Shown here in pieces: positions 55,904-64,000 of a DNA stretch of 64,000 bases. The stretch lies in contig NZ_JAOTJC010000004.1 in assembly GCF_025628895.1 (NCBI RefSeq), positions 52,388 to 116,387 on the forward strand, given 5' to 3'. Made by a program: the position numbers and the translations under genes. Below the pieces are notes generated by a model. That model ran no database searches. It saw nothing but the letters and a program-made list of their open reading frames with translations, and was not told the DNA's origin. This DNA comes from Alteromonas salexigens. GTDB lineage: Bacteria; Pseudomonadota; Gammaproteobacteria; Enterobacterales; Alteromonadaceae. Positions within the stretch are counted from its first letter, which is position 1; each line of letters opens with the position of its first letter.

Positions 55904-57262
55904 CTATCCGCTGCGGGGAAATGTTAAGGTAACTTGCAGCCCCCCTGTGCTAGACGGGTCTGCCACTATGTGCCCATCATGCATTTGAACTGCCGCCTTT
56001 GCAATTGCCAGTCCCAGCCCGACACCGCCCGACTGCCGGTCACGGGCCGTGGAGGTGCGGTAAAACGGTGCAAATATTTGCTCACGTTCGCTGGCCGGCA
56101 GCCCCGGGCCATCATCTGCCACTATTACCGCCCAGCTATCCGGACTGGTTTCGATTTTCACCTTCACCTCATGGGCACTGTAGTGCAGGGCATTACGCAG
56201 AATATTTTCTACTGCCCGGCATACCATCTCCCGGTCTACTGTGACCGGTTGGTCGGGCAAGGGCGCCACGTCCAGCGACTTGTTAAGGTTTTGAGCTTCA
56301 TAGCCAGCATCGGCGATGACGTTTTCCAGTAATGCACTGATGGCGACAGACTCGCGTTCACCGCGATTGCTTTCTGCCCGGGACAGCGCCAGTAGCTGGC
56401 CGATGAGCGCTTCCATACGGTTGCTTTCCCGCTCCACCCGTTGCAGCGTTTCGCTGTCTTCCTGTTGTTGCCAGGCTAGTCCCAGCGCCATCTGCAACCG
56501 GGCAAGGGGTGAACGCAGCTCATGAGAGATGTCGGCCAGCAACCGCTGCTGCCCGGCCCACATTTTTTGTAACTGCGCCGCCATGAGGTTGAAGTCTCTG
56601 GCCAGTTGCCCTATTTCGTCCTGACGGCTGTCGGCACCCGACACCCTGACGTCCCAGTGACCTTCCGCCAGGTCCCGGGCCGCCCGTTGCACCTGCAGCA
56701 CGGGCCTGACCAGATGACGGGCAAACAGATACGACAGCAGCACCGTCATCACCACTGCGATGGCAATTAACCCTGTCAGCATACGGCCCGGCGCAGGTGG
56801 CGGCTGCGCCGTGACCGAATACAAAGCGAATTGCCGGCCTCGATAGTTGAATAGCTGTGGCCCTACGATTTGATGGCCACGGCGACTAAGAGCAATAGCG
56901 TTACTTTGCCCGGCTAGCCGCTCAAGATCGTCCCGTAATTCCTGTCGTAGCGGCCTGCCATTCCCCTGCACTATTCGTCCGCTGTCCCGCGCCACTGCCA
57001 CCAGTAATGTCCGGGAGAGTTTGCCGGCGCGAACCAGCGCCAGTGGTAATGACGGTGCCCTGCGCATGGTGCTGAGCCGTTCGGCCGCAGTGCTCAGGTC
57101 ACTGATCTCCTGCGTCGTGGGTGTGCCCACCCTGACGTCGTCCATAAAGGTGCGCCCCACCCAGAGCGCCAGCATGGCCGTAACGAGAAAGGTCGCCCAG
57201 AACCACAGAAATACCCGCCCCACTACCCGCTGGGCTGGATTTAACCGCGCCAGCCAGCTCAT
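55904..57262 (-). CDS. cpxA: Envelope-stress sensor histidine kinase (CpxA-like)
   Basis: 452 residues. Helix 1 is about 15-37, a periplasmic sensor spans about 38-160, and helix 2 is about 160-181. HAMP follows to 235, then HisKA with His247 in DISHELRSPLARLQ. The ATPase domain contains ENILRNALHYSA near 355, DDGPGLPASE near 385 and GGVGLGLAIAKA near 415. I use cpxA because of the paired regulator, the divergent cpxP-like gene and a CpxR-type repeat between them. Its GTG/ATG start overlaps cpxR by 4 bases. Confidence 0.88.
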   Translation of the reverse strand: MSWLARLNPAQRVVGRVFLWFWATFLVTAMLALWVGRTFMDDVRVGTPTTQEISDLSTAAERLSTMRRAPSLPLALVRAGKLSRTLLVAVARDSGRIVQGNGRPLRQELRDDLERLAGQSNAIALSRRGHQIVGPQLFNYRGRQFALYSVTAQPPPAPGRMLTGLIAIAVVMTVLLSYLFARHLVRPVLQVQRAARDLAEGHWDVRVSGADSRQDEIGQLARDFNLMAAQLQKMWAGQQRLLADISHELRSPLARLQMALGLAWQQQEDSETLQRVERESNRMEALIGQLLALSRAESNRGERESVAISALLENVIADAGYEAQNLNKSLDVAPLPDQPVTVDREMVCRAVENILRNALHYSAHEVKVKIETSPDSWAVIVADDGPGLPASEREQIFAPFYRTSTARDRQSGGVGLGLAIAKAAVQMHDGHIVADPSSTGGLQVTLTFPRSG

Positions 57263-57960
57263 GATGCGGTGCGCAACAGATACCCGCTGCCGCGGATAGT
57301 TTTAATTTTGTCGTCGCTTGCAACGGCGGCCATTTTTTTGCGCAGATTGCTGACGTGCATGTCGATACTACGGTCAAACGCCATGAGTTTTTTGCCCAGC
57401 GCCCGCTGACTGATTTCCTGCTTCGAGACCAGTTGCCCCGGTTGGGTCATCATCAGTTGTAGAATTGCGAACTCGGTGCCGGTCAGGGTCAGTGGGGTGC
57501 CGTTCACCTCGACTTGCTGACGGGCGCTGCTGAGCAATATACCGTTTACCTGCAAATCCTGCTGGGTCTGGGTATGCTGAGTCAGCGCGAGGCGCCGAAA
57601 GATGGCTTTGATACGAGCCGCCAGCTCGCGGTGATTAAATGGCTTGGGCAGATAGTCGTCAGCTCCCAGCTCCAGTCCCAGAATGCGATCGTAGTCATCG
57701 CCCCGGGCGGTTAGCATCAGCACGGGTGTGGTGTGGGTAACCCGCAGATGTTTCAGCACATCAAACCCGTCCATCTCCGGCATCATCACATCCAGTAAGA
57801 TAAGATCAAAATGCTCTGTGGTCGCCGCCTGTAAGCCGGCTTTTCCATCCTGTGCCACACTTACTGTGTAGCCCATGCCCTGCAGATATGCCTGCAGCAT
57901 CTGACTCAGCTCGTGGTCGTCATCAATAATTAAAATTGCCTGATCATTACTGCTGTGCAT
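57259..57960 (-). CDS. cpxR: Response regulator (CpxR-like, OmpR family)
   Basis: 233 residues. Receiver domain with Asp57 in LILLDVMMPEMDGF and Lys in LPKPFNHRE near 108; a winged-helix OmpR-type DNA-binding domain follows (about 130-230), with TLTGTEFAILQLMM and DRSIDMHVSNLRKKM. It activates envelope-stress genes when phosphorylated by CpxA. Its promoter region faces cpxP across 195 bases containing the GTAAA repeat. Confidence 0.9.
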   Translation of the reverse strand: MHSSNDQAILIIDDDHELSQMLQAYLQGMGYTVSVAQDGKAGLQAATTEHFDLILLDVMMPEMDGFDVLKHLRVTHTTPVLMLTARGDDYDRILGLELGADDYLPKPFNHRELAARIKAIFRRLALTQHTQTQQDLQVNGILLSSARQQVEVNGTPLTLTGTEFAILQLMMTQPGQLVSKQEISQRALGKKLMAFDRSIDMHVSNLRKKMAAVASDDKIKTIRGSGYLLRTAS

Positions 57961-58060
57961 ACATTCCTGTACCGGCGATTAATTTCCTGCCGCCTGGATA
58001 GTGATTCATGGAAGACAGAATACGACGACTTCACTGTGCTGGCAAAACCCCGGCTCAGCC

Positions 58061-58076
58061 TTTACACAAGCTTTAC
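58061..58076 (-). promoter_or_regulatory. CpxR-type direct repeat
   Basis: Minus strand reads GTAAA, 6 bases, GTAAA (58076-58072 and 58065-58061), an 11-base period matching the CpxR half-site and close to the described GTAAA-N5-GTAAA spacing. It lies about 80 bases before the cpxP-like start and about 100 before cpxR, so it could serve both. Confidence 0.6.
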
Positions 58077-58155
58077 ACACTGCTGACCCTTCTTTGCGTT
58101 GATCCGGCCTAAGATAACCACCGTGATATTTACTCACCTTTTCAGGAGAATGATG

Positions 58156-58926
58156 ATGAAACCTTTACTACTCGCCCTTACTATTGCCGGTATCACTGTA
58201 AGTACTGCCACCCAGGCGCGCCTACACAGCCCTCATGATACACAGCGGGCGCTCGTTAAAGCGGTCCAGCAACTGGATCTCAGTGCTGAGCAAAAACAGG
58301 AAGTGCGCGCATTGCTGAAGGCCGTCCGTGCTGACAATCACTCTCAGCACGGCAATATGCACGCTGAGCACGCCCGGCGACTTTCAGATGACACGCCGGA
58401 TGCAGAAACACTCAGAGCAAAATTGCTCGACAACGCAGACAACTGGAAGCAAAAGAAATTTCAGCAGGCACAGCTTCGTCACAACATTTATCAGTTGCTG
58501 ACGCCTGACCAACAGAACACGCTGGAGCAGGCTGACATTGAGCGGCACAGCAAGCGGGCCCAGCGCATCAAGTCACAACATGGCAGCGCGTTGCCCCGGC
58601 CGTTTGGGTTATTGGCTCTGAGCGAGCAACAGGAGCAGCAGGTGGCGGAGTTGCAGTCGGCTTTCCTCAGCCAGGCTGAATTAATTCGAAGCCGTATGCG
58701 CCAGTTCAAAGCCCAGGAAAAAGCCCTCGTACGCAGCGCAGACTTTAGTGAAGCTGCCTGGTACACGCTGGCTGAAAGCTATCAGCTGGCGTTTATTGAG
58801 GCCGCGGTTGCACGTGCCAGCCATCGGGCCGGGCTATTGGCAGTTTTAACTGACGCCCAGCGACAGGAACTGGAGGTGTTACGCGGCGCCAAGAAGAAGC
58901 ACCGCCATCACCCCAGAAGAGGGTAG
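58156..58926 (+). CDS. CpxP/Spy-family periplasmic protein with two tandem domains
   Basis: 256 residues from the third of three consecutive ATGs (58150, 58153, 58156), which gives the best spacing (7 bases) to AGGAG. Signal peptide about 1-21 (ITVSTATQA). Four LTxxQ-type motifs are visible: LSAEQ 42-46, LTPDQ 115-119, LSEQQ 155-159 and LTDAQ 231-235. A normal CpxP or Spy has one pair, so this looks like two Spy units in one chain. The C-terminus is strongly basic and His-rich (KKKHRHHPRRG). It is a likely periplasmic chaperone/inhibitor of the sensor kinase, divergent from cpxRA as in E. coli. Confidence 0.85.
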   Translation: MKPLLLALTIAGITVSTATQARLHSPHDTQRALVKAVQQLDLSAEQKQEVRALLKAVRADNHSQHGNMHAEHARRLSDDTPDAETLRAKLLDNADNWKQKKFQQAQLRHNIYQLLTPDQQNTLEQADIERHSKRAQRIKSQHGSALPRPFGLLALSEQQEQQVAELQSAFLSQAELIRSRMRQFKAQEKALVRSADFSEAAWYTLAESYQLAFIEAAVARASHRAGLLAVLTDAQRQELEVLRGAKKKHRHHPRRG

Positions 58927-58944
58927 CGGCGAATCTGCATTTGT

Positions 58945-58967
58945 TGACAGGCCGCCATGGCCTGTCA
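58945..58967. terminator. Bidirectional hairpin between cpxP-like gene and mgsA
   Basis: A perfect 9-base stem (TGACAGGCC / GGCCTGTCA) with 5-base loop lies between the two convergent genes. Neither side carries a proper T tract, so termination would be weak or Rho-assisted. Confidence 0.45.
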
Positions 58968-58975
58968 CCGTTATA

Positions 58976-59386
58976 TTAGTAAGTGGGTTTATGCGGCACA
59001 TGCTCCGCCGATAAGAAGCGGGGCGAGGTGACCATTAAATCCGCGGTAGCCGGGGTACAGGCTACCGGCACATTCCACACCGAACAAAGCCGCAGCAACG
59101 CCTTTACGTCCGGATCATGGGGCGCCGGATTCAACGGATCCCAGAAGAAAAACAACGCGTCCAGATTACCTTCGGCAATCAGGGCGCCGATTTGCTGATC
59201 GCCGCCCAAGGGACCGCTTTGGTAGCGGGTAACTGCCAGTCCGGTATTATCCGCAATCATCCCACCGGTGGTGCCGGTGGCGACAATATTGCAGCGCTTC
59301 ATGATCTCAATGTGCGTATTTACCCATTCCAGCAATTCACTTTTTTTGTGATCATGTGCCACCAGGGCTATGGTTGATTTTTCCAT
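58976..59386 (-). CDS. mgsA: Methylglyoxal synthase
   Basis: 136 residues from the ATG at 59386, beginning [21 protein letters not shown]. It converts dihydroxyacetone phosphate to methylglyoxal, bypassing lower glycolysis when phosphate is short. Phosphate-binding ATGTTGGMI near 37-45, [14 protein letters not shown] near 57-70 with the catalytic Asp, and [21 protein letters not shown] near 80-100 (partly quoted) are characteristic. A longer frame upstream is unlikely. Divergent from argC across 521 bases. Confidence 0.95.
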   Translation of the reverse strand: MEKSTIALVAHDHKKSELLEWVNTHIEIMKRCNIVATGTTGGMIADNTGLAVTRYQSGPLGGDQQIGALIAEGNLDALFFFWDPLNPAPHDPDVKALLRLCSVWNVPVACTPATADLMVTSPRFLSAEHVPHKPTY

Positions 59387-59552
59387 GCGACGCGTCTCAC
59401 ATCCACTCTGGCCGATGCGTCTCAAAGAGCAGATGTGCCCTTTTCTGCCTGCATACTGGCCGATTATAGTCTGAGGGCATCATTACCCGTTGCAATACGC
59501 TTGTCAACTGACAAGGCTGTCCTGTCGCGAAACAACACTGCCCCGACCAGGT

Positions 59553-59600
59553 AAAATAATTATACATTTTTATTGCATAAATATTCCATAAAGCTACACT
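59553..59600 (+). promoter_or_regulatory. Tandem ArgR boxes over the arg operon promoter
   Basis: Two 14-base sites, 59553-59566 (AAAATAATTATACA) and 59574-59587 (TGCATAAATATTCC), each match the core ARG box TGAATAATTATTCA at 11 of 14 positions. They are exactly 21 bases apart, the standard spacing for one ArgR hexamer. A promoter -35 TTGCAT (59573-59578), 16-base spacer and -10 TACACT (59595-59600) overlaps the second box, so ArgR plus arginine would repress it. Confidence 0.82.
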
Positions 59601-59606
59601 GTCACT

Positions 59607-59907
59607 CTCTTAGCAGATTAAATATTTCGACGGGTAGCGAAGCCACCCTTGAAATGCACTACAGGACAGATGGAATGAAGCAATCAACCGCCGACTTTTG
59701 GCAGGCTGATCTCCCAATACAAGATAACTCTCCCCTGGCTGGCTACACTGTGCAGTGCCCGCGACGAATTTACTAGCGTGCGTTTGCCGTACCGTAGCGC
59801 ACTTTTTACCTGGGTTTTGATGCAGTAGTTAATACCGGTCTTACCGGCTTAACTCAAAACTTCAGGTAAAAGGTGATTTTTTTACTTCCTATTCGTCAGT
59901 CAAAATT
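59607..59907 (+). other. Long untranslated leader of argC
   Basis: About 300 bases separate the predicted start point from the argC ATG. A 67-codon frame inside has no convincing features and is not called. The leader ends in the strong hairpin annotated at 59804-59883. Only the hairpin explains its length. Confidence 0.5.
59804..59883 (+). promoter_or_regulatory. Strong nested leader hairpin with T tract (candidate attenuator)
   Basis: Nested complementary arms can be read directly. TTTTACCTG (59804-59812) pairs with CAGGTAAAA (59863-59871), TTTTGA (59815-59820) with TCAAAA (59854-59859), GTTAA (59828-59832) with TTAAC (59849-59853), and CCGGT (59835-59839) with ACCGG (59843-59847). That is 25 base pairs, followed by GGTGA and seven T. 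It lies just before argC, which has no evident ribosome site. Confidence 0.6.
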
Positions 59908-60924
59908 ATGATTAATGTTGCCATTATTGGCGCCAGTGGCTATACCGGCGCACAACTCGTTCAACTGATCCATCAGCATCCTGGTATGCAATTGGCGCAC
60001 ACGTTTGTGTCTCAGCATAGCGCCGATGCCCATCAACCGATTGCCGCACTGCACGGCAGCTATGCACATTTGCCTTATCAGCTGCAGCCTTTGTCAGACG
60101 AGTGGCTGGTCACCCTCAGTGAGCAAATGGATATTATCTTCCTGGCCACGCCCCACGAAGCCAGCCACGACTGGATGGAGACGCTGGCATCGGGCAAGGC
60201 AAAAGTACTGGATCTCTCCGGGGCGTTTCGTCTGCAGGATACCGCAGTGTTTGCGCAGTATTACGGGTTTGCGCATACCGCCCGCAGTAGTCTGGATAAA
60301 GCCGTGTACGGACTGGCGGAATGGTATCCCGCCGAAATTCGAAATGCGCACATTGTAGCCGTGCCCGGTTGTTATCCGACTGCGTCATTAACGGCGCTGA
60401 AGCCTCTCGCCGAACAGACCTTACTGGATCCGCAGGTGCGCCCGGTGATCAATGCCGTCTCCGGGGTCAGCGGTGCCGGTCGCAAAGCCAGCCTGACCAA
60501 CAGCTTCTGTGAAGTGAGTCTGCAGGCTTACGGTGTACTGGGTCACCGGCATACCCCAGAAATCGAAGCGTATCTGGGTACGCCTGTCATCTTCACCCCG
60601 CATCTGGGTAATTTTAAACGGGGCATTCTGGCCACTGTCACGGTCAAACTGGCAGCAGGTGTCACTGCGGACCAGGTCAGTCAGGCCTATGTGGATGCCT
60701 ATGCAGAAAAGCCGCTGATACGTTTACGCGACCGCATGCCTAAAGTAGACGACCTGGCCAACACACCGTTCGCTGACGTCCACTGGACGGTGGACGAGAC
60801 CGCCGGCTATGCGGTCATCGGTACGGCCATTGATAACGTCATGAAAGGGGCGGCTGCACAAGCCGTTCAGTGCGCTAATCTTATGTGTAACTTTTCTATT
60901 CAGACAGGACTGACGCACTCATGA
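59908..60924 (+). CDS. argC: N-acetyl-gamma-glutamyl-phosphate reductase
   Basis: 338 residues. The NADP loop is [14 protein letters not shown] near 6-19. The catalytic Cys is in [11 protein letters not shown] near 151, and [12 protein letters not shown] near 213 provides the His. It reduces N-acetylglutamyl phosphate in arginine synthesis. The ATG at 59908 gives the family start but has no visible Shine-Dalgarno. Last 4 bases overlap argB (ATGA). Confidence 0.95.
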   Translation: MINVAIIGASGYTGAQLVQLIHQHPGMQLAHTFVSQHSADAHQPIAALHGSYAHLPYQLQPLSDEWLVTLSEQMDIIFLATPHEASHDWMETLASGKAKVLDLSGAFRLQDTAVFAQYYGFAHTARSSLDKAVYGLAEWYPAEIRNAHIVAVPGCYPTASLTALKPLAEQTLLDPQVRPVINAVSGVSGAGRKASLTNSFCEVSLQAYGVLGHRHTPEIEAYLGTPVIFTPHLGNFKRGILATVTVKLAAGVTADQVSQAYVDAYAEKPLIRLRDRMPKVDDLANTPFADVHWTVDETAGYAVIGTAIDNVMKGAAAQAVQCANLMCNFSIQTGLTHS

Positions 60925-61712
60925 AACGTACCCCGATAGTCATTAAAGTAGGTGGTGCCTTGCTGGACGATCAGGCAGCCATGAGCCGCTTGCTGACCAG
61001 CATTCAGACAGTACTGGCCACCCGCCCGGTCATACTGGTGCATGGCGGTGGTCCGCTGGTCGAAACCCTCATGGCCAGTCTGGGGCTTAGTAGCAGCAAA
61101 ATTGACGGCTTGCGGGTTACCCCTGATGAACATATGCCCTACATCTGTGGCGCACTGGCAGGTAGCGCCAACAAAACTCTGTGTGCCGCTGCACTGCAGG
61201 CGGGCTGCACGCCAGTGGGCCTGTCGCTGCTGGACGGCAATATGGTGACATGTGAGCCCCTCGATGCGCGCTTCGGTGCGGTGGGTGTCCCGTCTGCTGC
61301 CGATCCGGCCCTGCTTAAATCCGTGCTGGCTCAGGGCCTGTTACCTGTAGTGAGTTCTATCGGCAGCAGCCCCGAGGGCCGGCTCCTGAATATTAACGCT
61401 GACCAGGCCGCTACGGTAATTGCTGAGTTGGTACAGGGCGAATTACTACTGCTGTCAAACGTCACCGGGGTGCTGGATGGCGATAAGCAGCTCATCAGCA
61501 CACTGGATGCGGCGGGCATTGAAACCTATGCAGACCAGGGGGTGATCACCGATGGCATGCTGGTGAAAGTAAACGCCGCTCTGCTGGCTGCTACCACACT
61601 GGGGCGGCCGGTGACCATTGCCAGCTGGAACGCCGCCATTCCTGAAATACTTAACCACGCGACCGGCACGCAAGTCTTCCCTTCGCCACTGCCGTCAGGA
61701 GACACATTATGA
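60921..61712 (+). CDS. argB: Acetylglutamate kinase
   Basis: 263 residues. Amino acid kinase fold with [10 protein letters not shown] near 5-14, [14 protein letters not shown] near 36-49 and the ATP-site Lys and Asp in [14 protein letters not shown] and [11 protein letters not shown]. It phosphorylates N-acetylglutamate. It is short, like the E. coli enzyme (258), lacking the N-terminal helix of arginine-inhibited hexameric kinases, so control probably lies with N-acetylglutamate synthase and ArgR. It overlaps argC and argF by 4 bases each. Confidence 0.95.
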   Translation: MKRTPIVIKVGGALLDDQAAMSRLLTSIQTVLATRPVILVHGGGPLVETLMASLGLSSSKIDGLRVTPDEHMPYICGALAGSANKTLCAAALQAGCTPVGLSLLDGNMVTCEPLDARFGAVGVPSAADPALLKSVLAQGLLPVVSSIGSSPEGRLLNINADQAATVIAELVQGELLLLSNVTGVLDGDKQLISTLDAAGIETYADQGVITDGMLVKVNAALLAATTLGRPVTIASWNAAIPEILNHATGTQVFPSPLPSGDTL

Positions 61713-62620
61713 AAAAGGATCTGCTCACCTTTGCCGACTGGACACCCGAGGCAACGACCCGGCTGCTGGCACTGGCATCAGAAATTAAACACTCTCCGGC
61801 AAGTTACAGCCAGGTGCTGGCAGGGAAGTCGGTAGTGGGGTTGTTTGAAAAACCGTCTTTGCGTACCCGGGTCAGTTTTGAAATCGGCATTAATAAGCTG
61901 GGTGGCCATATGGTGTACCTGGACAGTCAGGCCGGCAAACTGGTAGGCCGTGAAGATGCCCAGGATATGGCGGCAAACCTGGCGTGCTGGGCCGACGCAA
62001 TCGTGGCCAGAGTCTACTCCCACGATACCTTACTGCAATTTAGTGAAGCCGCCCGGGTACCAGTGGTGAATGCCCTGTGCGATCGTTACCACCCCTGTCA
62101 GGGGCTGGCAGACTACCTCACCGTATTCGAACAGTTCGGCAACACCACGGGACGGACCATGGCCTATATTGGCGATGGCAATAATGTGACTCATTCACTG
62201 CTGATCGTAGGTGCCTTGCTGGGCTGCAATCAGGTTGTGGTGACTCCGCCGGGGCATGAAGCTGACGCAGGCATTGTTGCTCACGCCCGCACGCTGGCAG
62301 CACAAACCGGCGCCACGGTGACCACCAGCAATGATCTGAGCGCGGCAGAAGGTGCAGATGTCATCTACACTGACACCTGGTTGTCGATGGGCGATGACAC
62401 TCCTTTGTCGGCGATTAAAGAAACCTTTATGCCCTATCAGGTCAACGAAGCCCTGATGGCGGCCACCGGTGCCAGTCATGTCATGCACTGCCAGCCTGCG
62501 CATCGGGATTTGGAAATTACCGGCTCACTGATTGACAGCGACTGCTCGTTGCTCATGCAGCAAGCCGAAAACAGAATGCATGGCCAGAATGCCATATTAA
62601 CTCACTTACTGAGCTCCTGA
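61709..62620 (+). CDS. argF: Ornithine carbamoyltransferase
   Basis: 303 residues. The carbamoyl-phosphate loop reads [12 protein letters not shown] near 48-59, with Leu where E. coli and many others have Thr (STRTR). HPCQGLADY near 130 is canonical. The catalytic Cys region reads [12 protein letters not shown] near 262, with Gln in place of the usual Leu of HCLP. Both differences should be judged against Alteromonadales relatives before inferring another substrate; ornithine is the default because of the operon. It overlaps argB by 4 bases and is 14 bases before argG. Confidence 0.9.
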   Translation: MKKDLLTFADWTPEATTRLLALASEIKHSPASYSQVLAGKSVVGLFEKPSLRTRVSFEIGINKLGGHMVYLDSQAGKLVGREDAQDMAANLACWADAIVARVYSHDTLLQFSEAARVPVVNALCDRYHPCQGLADYLTVFEQFGNTTGRTMAYIGDGNNVTHSLLIVGALLGCNQVVVTPPGHEADAGIVAHARTLAAQTGATVTTSNDLSAAEGADVIYTDTWLSMGDDTPLSAIKETFMPYQVNEALMAATGASHVMHCQPAHRDLEITGSLIDSDCSLLMQQAENRMHGQNAILTHLLSS

Positions 62621-62634
62621 GAGGACCGCGCGTA

Positions 62635-63840
62635 ATGCAAAACGTGAACAAGATTGTACTGGCCTATTCCGGTGGCCTGGATACCTCAGCCATTATTCCG
62701 TGGCTGAAAGAAAACTATAACTGTGAAGTAGTGGCGTTTGCCGCCGATGTCGGACAAGGCGATGAAGAGCTGGAAGGGCTGCATGAAAAAGCCCTCGCTT
62801 CCGGCGCCAGCGAATGTCACATCGTCGACCTCAAAGAAGAGTTCGTTCGCGACTACATTTACCCGACCCTGACAACCGGGGCCGTGTACGAAGGTGAATA
62901 CCTGTTAGGTACCTCCATGGCGCGACCGGTGATTGCCAAAGCCCAGGTAGAAGTCGCCCGCAAAGTGGGCGCCGACGCACTCAGCCACGGTTGTACCGGC
63001 AAAGGCAATGATCAGGTGCGCTTTGAAAGTGCCTTTGCGGCCTTAGCCCCCGACCTGACCGTGATTGCACCCTGGCGGGAATGGGACATGGTTTCCCGTG
63101 AAGACCTGCTGGCGTACCTGGCCGAGCGGGACATCCCAACCACCGCTTCAGCGACGAAAATTTACAGTCGGGACGCCAATGCCTGGCATATCTCCCATGA
63201 AGGTGGTGAGCTGGAAGATCCCTGGCAGGAGCCTTCCAAGCAGGTCTGGACCATGACCGTGGATCCGGAAGATGCACCGGATACACCGGAGCGGGTTACC
63301 CTGACCTTTAACGAAGGCCAGCTGACGCATGTTAATAACGAGCCGCTGTCGCCGTATCAGGCACTGGTAAAGCTAAATACGGTGGCGGGTGCCCATGGTG
63401 TGGGCCGCATCGACATCGTAGAAAACCGCCTGGTGGGCATGAAATCCCGTGGCTGCTACGAAACTCCCGGCGGCACGGTATTAATGAAAGCCTATAAAGC
63501 GTTGGAAACCATGGTGCTCGACAAGGCCGCCCTCAAATACCGGGAACAGCTGGGACTGGAATTTGCGCATGTCATGTATGACGGTCGCTGGTTCACCGCG
63601 CTCAACGATGCCCTGCTGGCAGGCGCTGCCTCATTCGCACAGAAAGTTACCGGCGAGATTGTGGTGAAGCTTTATAAAGGTCAGGCCACCGTCACCCAGC
63701 GCCGCTCGCCCAACAGCCTGTACTCAGAAGACTTCGCCACCTTTGGTGCCGATGACGTTTATGACCAGAAACACGCCGAAGGCTTTATCCGGTTGTTCAG
63801 TCTTTCCAGCCGTATCGATGCACTGAAAAAACAGCAGTAA
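62635..63840 (+). CDS. argG: Argininosuccinate synthase
   Basis: 401 residues, the common short type. The ATP PP-motif is [13 protein letters not shown] near 8-20. [18 protein letters not shown] near 34-51 and [15 protein letters not shown] near 114-128 bind citrulline and aspartate, and [10 protein letters not shown] near 265 is typical. It joins citrulline and aspartate using ATP. GAGAGGA precedes the ATG by about 8 bases. Confidence 0.97.
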   Translation: MQNVNKIVLAYSGGLDTSAIIPWLKENYNCEVVAFAADVGQGDEELEGLHEKALASGASECHIVDLKEEFVRDYIYPTLTTGAVYEGEYLLGTSMARPVIAKAQVEVARKVGADALSHGCTGKGNDQVRFESAFAALAPDLTVIAPWREWDMVSREDLLAYLAERDIPTTASATKIYSRDANAWHISHEGGELEDPWQEPSKQVWTMTVDPEDAPDTPERVTLTFNEGQLTHVNNEPLSPYQALVKLNTVAGAHGVGRIDIVENRLVGMKSRGCYETPGGTVLMKAYKALETMVLDKAALKYREQLGLEFAHVMYDGRWFTALNDALLAGAASFAQKVTGEIVVKLYKGQATVTQRRSPNSLYSEDFATFGADDVYDQKHAEGFIRLFSLSSRIDALKKQQ

Positions 63841-63850
63841 GGAGCACACC

Positions 63851-64000
63851 ATGGCACTTTGGGGCGGCCGGTTCGCCGGCGACAGCAGCAGTATGTTTAA
63901 GCAGGTCAACGACTCCCTGCCCTTTGATCAGGTGATGGCTGTGCAGGATATGCAAGGTTCTATCAGCTGGTCGCGGGCGCTGGCCAAAGCCGGAGTCCTG
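63851..64000 (+). CDS. argH: Argininosuccinate lyase, 5' part only
   Basis: First 50 codons, cut by the window edge. MALWGGRFAGDSSSMFKQVNDSLPFD (first part quoted) is the standard ArgH N-terminus. GGAG lies 7 bases before the ATG at 63851. In many marine gammaproteobacteria argH is fused to an argA-type acetyltransferase domain; the end of this gene is outside the window so that cannot be checked. Confidence 0.92.
   Translation, partial: MALWGGRFAGDSSSMFKQVNDSLPFDQVMAVQDMQGSISWSRALAKAGVL

Noticed and set aside
59573..59776. 67-codon ORF in the arg leader
   Set aside because: It begins inside an ArgR box and the promoter, has no ribosome site or family resemblance, and lies in an untranslated leader.

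Overview
The window looks like chromosome from a marine gammaproteobacterium of the order Alteromonadales, probably Alteromonadaceae. Base composition is moderate (low to mid 50s % GC by eye, not computed). Gene orders shared with Escherichia coli include purEK, trxA/rho/rhlB/gppA, tatABC(D), orn-tRNA-Gly/rsgA-psd, envC-yibQ/yibN-grxC-secB-gpsA, cpxRA/cpxP and the arginine biosynthesis operon. I see no prophage, insertion sequence, integron, CRISPR array or rRNA. Almost all sequence is protein coding, and most genes belong to recognisable families.

Layout. 1-332: tRNA-Thr with a strong promoter and a duplicated, degenerate copy of its 3' end. 333-4340: purKE on the minus strand, then a LysR regulator and the nhaA antiporter on the plus strand. 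4341-8479: exported M20 amidohydrolase followed by a large hybrid sensor kinase. 8683-13507: rho, trxA, rhlB, gppA. 13560-15867: a DUF1499 protein and a stand-alone prpD. 15969-26278: an eight-gene, tightly packed minus-strand cluster (TonB-dependent receptor, TVP38/oxidoreductase fusion, DUF547 protein, three-gene ABC importer, CDP-alcohol phosphatidyltransferase, sterol-desaturase-like hydroxylase). It resembles an expanded, rearranged E. coli ydjXYZ-ynjABCDEF locus and is the most interesting uncharacterised system here. 26453-32488: a DoxX-like protein, hemB, a diguanylate cyclase, tatD, a small exported protein and tatCBA. 32770-37383: a putative outer-membrane protein, ilvIH, maoP and a hotdog protein. 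37445-40428: a TPR-sulfotransferase and an RMD1/YagE protein. 40473-40957: two tRNA-Gly genes flanked by chimeric tRNA remnants. 40998-45259: orn, rsgA, psd, an EamA transporter and ugpQ. 45265-45756: a MerC-like protein behind a Zur-type palindrome. 45782-51901: yibQ, a threonine dehydratase, envC, a small membrane protein, then yibN-grxC-secB-gpsA. 51898-53918: an exported DJ-1/PfpI protein plus a GlxA-type AraC regulator. 53997-58926: trmL, a small ORF, and a Cpx-type envelope-stress locus with a lysophospholipase-like hydrolase and a double-length CpxP. 58976-64000: mgsA and argCBFGH (argH cut by the window edge), preceded by tandem ArgR boxes and a very strong leader hairpin.

How the genes work together. 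Most of the window is housekeeping: purine, heme, branched-chain amino acid and arginine synthesis, Tat and SecB export, RNA turnover, phospholipid synthesis and thioredoxin/glutaredoxin chemistry. The less ordinary parts concern the envelope: the receptor/importer/oxidoreductase cluster, the Cpx locus, the exported peptidase with its sensor kinase, the Zur-linked MerC protein and the exported DJ-1 protein. All assignments rest on reading translated sequence and motifs; no database search was run.
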